A stretch of 9,138 nucleotides of DNA from Actinomycetota bacterium (GTDB lineage Bacteria; Actinomycetota; Actinomycetes; Streptosporangiales; Streptosporangiaceae): contig PLIQ01000060.1 in assembly GCA_003140115.1 (NCBI GenBank), positions 987-10,124 on the forward strand, given 5' to 3'. Under the pieces are notes generated by a model. That model searched no databases. It had not been told where the DNA came from and saw only the letters and a program-made list of their open reading frames with translations. Below, piece after piece: positions 5,758 through 9,138 of the stretch. The position numbers and the translations under genes are program-made. Position 1 is the stretch's first letter. Every line of letters starts with the position of its first letter.

Positions 5758-6515
5758 TGAAGATTTCGGCGGACCTGGACGGCGAGGAGAGCGAAACGGG
5801 CAGCATAGCCCGGGGCGACGGCCCCCCCAAGCCCTTCGGCCAAGCCGGACTCGTCGTGGCGGTCGACGGGCCCTCGGGTGCGGGCAAGTCGAGCGCCTCG
5901 CGGGGCGCGGCGGTCGCCCTGGGCGTGCGGTACCTGGACACCGGGTCCATGTACCGGGCCCTGACCTGGTGGCTGCTGCAGCGGGGGGTAGACCCCAGCG
6001 ACGCTGGCCTGATCGGCGAACTGGCCGCCGAACCAGTCATCGAGGTCGGGACCGACCCGCGCGCGCCGTGGACCCGGGTCGACGGAACCGACGTGTCCGC
6101 GGTGATCAGAACCCACGGCGTGACCAGCGCGGTCAGCGCCGTCGCCGGCGTCCCGGCGGTCCGCGCGCACCTGATCGCGCAGCAGCGGGATATCATCGCC
6201 AAGGCGGACGGAATCGTGGCCGAGGGGCGCGACGTCGGTACCGTGGTGGCGCCCGACGCCCCGGTCAAAGTGTTCCTCACCGCCGACAGCGTCGCCCGGG
6301 CCGACCGCCGGGCCGCCGAGACCAGCTGGGCGGCCGCCTCCACCCAGGTCGAACAGGACCGCCGCGATCGACTGGACGCCGCGCAGAGCGGCAAGGCCGA
6401 CGACGCGGTGGAGATCGACTCCACCCAGCTGGACCTGGACCAGGTGATCGACATCATCGTCCGGCTGGCCCATGAGCGTGCCGGCGTGCCGCACCCGCGC
6501 CAGCAGACCCGATAG
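5757..6515 (+). CDS. cmk: Cytidylate kinase (CMP/dCMP kinase)
   Basis: 252 residues from GTG 5757. The enzyme phosphorylates CMP and dCMP with ATP, recycling nucleotides from RNA turnover and lipid synthesis. A roughly 30-residue non-conserved, charged N-terminus precedes [18 protein letters not shown], whose P-loop G-x-x-G-x-G-K-S spans about 38-45. [13 protein letters not shown] (60-72) and [22 protein letters not shown] (155-176) are the CMP-binding and family signature regions. The Arg-rich stretch [10 protein letters not shown] and DRRDRLDA (about 179-208) forms the LID, and [13 protein letters not shown] (220-232) is the conserved C-terminal segment. The frame is open upstream to 5640, but the promoter position and lack of conservation favour 5757. 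der follows 16 nt after the TAG stop, as is common in actinobacteria. Confidence 0.93.
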   Translation: MKISADLDGEESETGSIARGDGPPKPFGQAGLVVAVDGPSGAGKSSASRGAAVALGVRYLDTGSMYRALTWWLLQRGVDPSDAGLIGELAAEPVIEVGTDPRAPWTRVDGTDVSAVIRTHGVTSAVSAVAGVPAVRAHLIAQQRDIIAKADGIVAEGRDVGTVVAPDAPVKVFLTADSVARADRRAAETSWAAASTQVEQDRRDRLDAAQSGKADDAVEIDSTQLDLDQVIDIIVRLAHERAGVPHPRQQTR

Positions 6516-6531
6516 CAAAGAGCAGACACCG

Positions 6532-7932
6532 ATGACGAGCGAGCCTTCTTCCACTTCCGTGCCCGGTCCCGTGCCGGTGGTCGCCGTCGTGGGCCGACCC
6601 AACGTAGGCAAGTCCACGCTGGTCAACCGCATCCTGGGCAGTCGGCAGGCGGTGGTGGAGGATGTCCCGGGGGTGACCAGGGACCGGGTCGCCTACGACG
6701 CGCTCTGGCGCGGCCGCTCCTTCACCCTGGTGGACACCGGCGGCTGGGATCCCTCGGTGGAGAGCACGCAGCGCCTGGCCGCGCGGGTCGCCGGCCAGGC
6801 CCGGGTGGCGGTGGACGCCGCGGACGCGATCTTGTTCGTGGTCGACGCCACCGTCGGGGTCACCGACGCGGACGCCACGGTGGCCGCCGTGCTGCGCCGG
6901 TCTGGTAAGCCGATCGTGGTCGCGGCCAACAAGGTCGACGACACCAAGGCCGAGTCGGAGGTCGCGGCGCTGTGGTCGTTGGGGCTCGGTGAGCCGGTGC
7001 CGGTCAGCGCGCTACACGGGCGGGGGAGCGGCGACCTGCTCGACGTGATCCTAGATGCGCTGCCCGACGCGCCGAAGGAAGCCGACGAAACCGAAGGCGG
7101 CCCGCGCCGGGTCGCGCTCCTCGGCCGCCCGAATGTCGGCAAGTCCAGTCTGCTCAACCAGCTAGCCGGACATGAGCGCTCGCTCGTCGACCCGGTGGCC
7201 GGCACGACCCGGGATCCGGTCGACGAACTCATCGAGCTGGGCGGCAAGACCTGGCGCTTTGTCGACACGGCCGGCATCAGGCGCCGGTTCCGCGAGAACC
7301 AGGGCGCGGACTACTACGCGGCGCTGCGCACCGCCGGGGCGCTGGACCAGGCCGAGGTGGCCGTCGTCCTGATCGACGCGAGCGAGCCGCTCACCGAACA
7401 AGACCTGCGGATCGTGTCGATGGTCATCGAGGCCGGCCGGGCCCTGGTCATCGCGTACAACAAGTGGGACCTAGTCGACGAGGATCGGCAGCGGTACCTG
7501 GAGCGGGAGATCGACCGCCAGCTGCACACTGCCCGCTGGGCGCCGCGAGTGAATATCTCGGCCGCCAGCGGGCGGCACACCGACCGGCTGGCGCCCGCGC
7601 TTGAGAAGGCCCTGGCCGGCTGGGAGACCCGGGTCTCGACCGGCAGGCTCAACGCCTGGCTGACCGGCCTGGTGGCTGCGACCCCGCCGCCGGTACGCGG
7701 CGGCCGGCAGCCGAAGATCCTGTTCGCCACCCAGGCCGGGGTCCGGCCGCCGCACTTCGTCCTGTTCTCCTCGGGGTTCCTCGAGGCGGCCTACCGGCGG
7801 TTCGTGGAGCGGCGGCTGCGCGAGGAGTTCGGTTTCGAGGGCAGCCCGATCCAGGTCTCGGTGCGGGTCCGGGCCAAGCGGGAGAACCGCCCCGGCCGTC
7901 GTTCGTCCGCGCGCACCTCGCGGCGCCGCTAA
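6532..7932 (+). CDS. der: Ribosome biogenesis GTPase Der (EngA)
   Basis: 466 residues from ATG 6532, 16 nt after cmk. An in-frame ATG at 6472 lies inside cmk and lacks a ribosome binding site. Der is a tandem GTPase that associates with the 50S subunit late in assembly. GTPase domain 1 has G1 GRPNVGKST (about 21-29), G3 DTGG (68-71) and G4 NKVD (133-136). Domain 2 has G1 GRPNVGKSS (198-206), G3 DTAG (245-248) and G4 NKWD (310-313). The C-terminal KH-like domain spans about 372-450 ([16 protein letters not shown] ... [18 protein letters not shown] ... [13 protein letters not shown]). The protein ends in a strongly basic tail ([18 protein letters not shown]) suited to rRNA contact. Its TAA stop lies in the first copy of a duplicated 23-bp hairpin and overlaps the stop of the convergent gene. 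Confidence 0.96.
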   Translation: MTSEPSSTSVPGPVPVVAVVGRPNVGKSTLVNRILGSRQAVVEDVPGVTRDRVAYDALWRGRSFTLVDTGGWDPSVESTQRLAARVAGQARVAVDAADAILFVVDATVGVTDADATVAAVLRRSGKPIVVAANKVDDTKAESEVAALWSLGLGEPVPVSALHGRGSGDLLDVILDALPDAPKEADETEGGPRRVALLGRPNVGKSSLLNQLAGHERSLVDPVAGTTRDPVDELIELGGKTWRFVDTAGIRRRFRENQGADYYAALRTAGALDQAEVAVVLIDASEPLTEQDLRIVSMVIEAGRALVIAYNKWDLVDEDRQRYLEREIDRQLHTARWAPRVNISAASGRHTDRLAPALEKALAGWETRVSTGRLNAWLTGLVAATPPPVRGGRQPKILFATQAGVRPPHFVLFSSGFLEAAYRRFVERRLREEFGFEGSPIQVSVRVRAKRENRPGRRSSARTSRRR

Positions 7933-7971
7933 CGACGCGAAGGCGTCGCCGCTAACGACGCGAAGGCGTCG
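7925..7971. repeat. Tandem 23-bp duplication forming two hairpins between convergent genes
   Basis: A 24-bp sequence occurs perfectly at 7925-7948 and 7948-7971, a 23-bp period. Each copy holds the inverted repeat CGACGC-GAAG-GCGTCG (stems 7933-7938/7943-7948 and 7956-7961/7966-7971). The first copy contains the der TAA (7930-7932) and, on the other strand, the TAG (7929-7931) of the converging gene. Two identical hairpins between convergent genes suggest a bidirectional terminator. No T-tract follows on either strand. Confidence 0.8.
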
Positions 7972-8813
7972 GCAGGCGGCTCGGGGGAGGGGCTGGCGTT
8001 CGCGTCGGTGACCGGCTTGGCCCCGGCCGCGAACCGGGTCAAGTCCGCGCCGCACAGGACGCGGCCCGGCATCGGATCCGCGGCCGTCAGCCGGGTAAGC
8101 GCAGCGGCCGGGAGTGGCTCCGGGCTGGCCACCAGCACCAGGTTCCCGAACCTGCGGCCGCGCAGCACCGCGGCGTCGGCGATGAGCCCCACCTGCGGGA
8201 AGACCGTCCGCGCCGTCGCGACCTGGGCTCGGGCGTGGGCCAGCGGCGCCCCGTCGGCTACGTTCGCGGCGAACACCCCGCTCGTGAGCGCCCGCCGCGC
8301 CGCCCGCATAAACTCGACCGTGGTCAGGTGAGCTGGGGTCCGCCCCCCGGCGAACACGTCTGCGATCACCACATCGAAGGCGCCGGCCCGCATCCGCTCG
8401 AGCACCGCCCGGGCGTCCCCGATCCGGACCCGGACCCGGACCCCGCGCAGCGGGAGCCTGCGCCGGATCAGGTCCACCAGCGCGGCATCGACCTCGACGG
8501 CCAGCTGCGACGAGCCTGGCCGGGTCGCCGCCACGTACCGCGCCAGGGTGAGGGCCCCGGCACCTAGGTGCAGCACGCGCAGCGGCTGTGCCGTCGGCGC
8601 CGCCGTGTCGATCACGTGGCCTAGCCGCCTGACGTACTCGAAATCCAGGTAGCCGGGGTCGTCGAGGTCGACGTGTGACTGCGGGATGCCGTCGACGAGC
8701 AGCATCCACGCCGCCCGCCGGTCGCCATCTCGCAACAGCTCGGCGCGGCCGTGGGCCCCCTCGACGCTGTCGGCTGGCGGCTGCGCCGCCCGCCTCCCGG
8801 ACGCTCGGGTCAT
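7929..8813 (-). CDS. Spermidine synthase-like (PABS/methyltransferase-fold) protein
   Basis: 294 residues from ATG at 8813 on the minus strand. The frame is open further upstream to 9089 but would then run through the divergent gene, and the divergent gap supports 8813. The region [34 protein letters not shown] (about 36-69) matches the N-terminal part of polyamine synthase-like domains. [18 protein letters not shown] (78-94) is a class I SAM-binding motif, with acidic E107/D109 after the next strand. [10 protein letters not shown] (132-141) and [20 protein letters not shown] (146-165) follow. The D-x-x-D-P-type active-site segment and the D-E-F-x-Y-H-E-M-like substrate motif of true aminopropyltransferases are not visible, so polyamine synthesis is doubtful; this looks like the actinobacterial spermidine synthase-like group of unknown substrate. 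The C-terminal tail is low-complexity and is partly encoded by the 23-bp duplication. Confidence 0.82.
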   Translation of the reverse strand: MTRASGRRAAQPPADSVEGAHGRAELLRDGDRRAAWMLLVDGIPQSHVDLDDPGYLDFEYVRRLGHVIDTAAPTAQPLRVLHLGAGALTLARYVAATRPGSSQLAVEVDAALVDLIRRRLPLRGVRVRVRIGDARAVLERMRAGAFDVVIADVFAGGRTPAHLTTVEFMRAARRALTSGVFAANVADGAPLAHARAQVATARTVFPQVGLIADAAVLRGRRFGNLVLVASPEPLPAAALTRLTAADPMPGRVLCGADLTRFAAGAKPVTDANASPSPEPPADAFASLAATPSRR

Positions 8814-8859
8814 AGCGTCAGTATGGTGGTAGGTACGTGTCACGCCCAGGGAGGTCCGC
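8814..8859. promoter_or_regulatory. 46-bp divergent intergenic promoter region
   Basis: This gap must drive both the minus-strand spermidine synthase-like gene and the plus-strand DUF5302-like gene. On the minus strand CATACT (8825 down to 8820) lies 6 nt before the ATG at 8813, compatible with a leaderless mRNA. On the plus strand TATGGT (8822-8827) or TAGGTA (8830-8835) could be a -10. No convincing -35 is visible on either strand. The 9-bp palindrome CGTGTCACG at 8836-8844 is a possible but unsupported operator. A clear AGGGAGG (8848-8854) sits 5 nt before ATG 8860. Confidence 0.4.
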
Positions 8860-9102
8860 ATGGCTGTCGAGGAATCCGGAGCCGAGGCTGCACACACCGA
8901 TGACGCGCCGCCGGGACCCGAGGGAAAGACTACGGACACCGAGTCCGATCTCGACGACCTGAAGCGCAAGTTCCGCGAGGCGCTCGACCGCAAGCGTGAT
9001 GCCCACGCCAGCGCGGAAGGCGCGCAGGACACCGGCCGGGTGCACGGCGCGCACGGCCCCGCCGTCAGCCGGCGCTCGTTCCGCCGCAAGAGCGGAGGCT
9101 AG
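8860..9102 (+). CDS. DUF5302-like small actinobacterial protein
   Basis: 80 residues from ATG 8860, with AGGGAGG 5 nt upstream. The N-terminal third is acidic and low in complexity. A charged helical segment, DLDDLKRKFREALDRKRDAHA (about 31-51), is followed by a conserved C-terminus VHGAHGPAVSRRSFRRKSGG (61-80). This helix plus G-A-H-G-P-x-x-S-R-R-x-F-R-R-K-S-G ending is what I recall of the DUF5302 family, a small cytoplasmic protein of unknown function widespread in actinobacteria. The basic tail suggests nucleic acid or ribosome contact, which is inference only. It is divergent from the spermidine synthase-like gene and has no partner downstream in the window. The TAG stop at 9100-9102 begins a 23-bp-period repeat. 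Confidence 0.8.
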   Translation: MAVEESGAEAAHTDDAPPGPEGKTTDTESDLDDLKRKFREALDRKRDAHASAEGAQDTGRVHGAHGPAVSRRSFRRKSGG

Positions 9103-9138
9103 CCCCGCTCAGCCCTCGGCGGTAGCCCCGCTCAGCCT
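9100..9138 (+). repeat. 23-bp-period direct repeat starting at the DUF5302 stop codon
   Basis: TAGCCCCGCTCAGCC occurs at 9100-9114 and again at 9123-9137, with a 23-bp period. The first copy begins with the TAG stop codon. The window ends one base into the divergent part of the second copy, so further copies could follow. No stable hairpin is evident within one unit. Confidence 0.75.

Noticed and set aside
6472..6531. Upstream ATG for der inside cmk
   Set aside because: No Shine-Dalgarno, and the extra 20 residues are an alternate-frame reading of the Cmk C-terminus.
5429..6632. Long minus-strand open frames antisense to cmk
   Set aside because: Low-complexity Arg/Ala/Pro translations with no domain pattern, opposite a well-supported cytidylate kinase.
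7471..8709. A long minus-strand open frame of about 412 codons antisense to der and through the spermidine synthase-like gene
   Set aside because: It is Arg/Gly/Pro/Ala-rich without recognisable motifs and shadows two genes with clear family signatures; such frames are expected in GC-rich DNA.
8814..9089. A longer N-terminus for the minus-strand spermidine synthase-like gene
   Set aside because: It would overlap the whole DUF5302-like gene and its ribosome binding site; the extension has no recognisable domain.
1..9138. CRISPR array, insertion sequence, tRNA or rRNA
   Set aside because: The direct repeats present are only two or three copies without spacers of regular length, there is no transposase or terminal inverted repeat pair, and no structural RNA pattern was recognised.

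Overview
The window looks like chromosomal DNA of a high-GC actinobacterium. GC is strongly preferred at third codon positions, GTG starts are common, and the gene order is the classical actinobacterial block parA-family ATPase / small basic protein / scpA / scpB / rluB / aroH-type chorismate mutase / tyrA / cmk / der. A DUF5302-type small protein at the right end also points to Actinobacteria. I cannot place it below the phylum or class with confidence; a sporulating or filamentous relative such as Streptosporangiales, Frankiales or Catenulisporales is a guess.

Layout: (1) 1-299 is the 3' end of a secreted-type lysozyme-like/transglycosylase (Rpf-like) protein, followed by a strong hairpin terminator at 329-367. 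(2) A sigma-A-like promoter (450-478) precedes a compact plus-strand run: ParA-like ATPase, ribbon-helix-helix (RHH)-like protein, ScpA, ScpB, RluB, AroH and TyrA. Most junctions are overlaps or short gaps (parA/RHH overlap 34 nt, scpA/scpB gap 8 nt, scpB/rluB overlap 20 nt, aroH/tyrA overlap 4 nt), and the run ends in an intrinsic terminator at 5567-5599. (3) After a 194-bp gap with extra hairpins, cmk begins at a GTG directly downstream of a TAGCAT -10 element, which suggests a leaderless mRNA; der follows after 16 nt. (4) A minus-strand gene for a spermidine-synthase-like methyltransferase-fold protein converges on der. Their stop codons overlap inside a tandemly duplicated 23-bp hairpin (7925-7971). 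(5) This gene is divergent from a short DUF5302-like gene across a 46-bp shared promoter gap, and the window ends in another 23-bp-period repeat.

The genes combine chromosome organisation (ParA-like ATPase; ScpA and ScpB are the kleisin and kite subunits of the SMC condensin, whose smc gene is not here), ribosome maturation (RluB pseudouridine synthase, Der GTPase), aromatic amino acid synthesis (chorismate to prephenate to tyrosine precursor) and nucleotide metabolism (CMP kinase).

I found no CRISPR array, transposase, integrase, tRNA or rRNA. No clearly new system is evident. The items most worth following are the ParA-RHH pair linked to scpAB, the stop-codon-proximal tandem duplications, the uninterrupted frame joining the RHH gene to scpA across one TGA, and a local codon-usage shift in the 3' third of parA.
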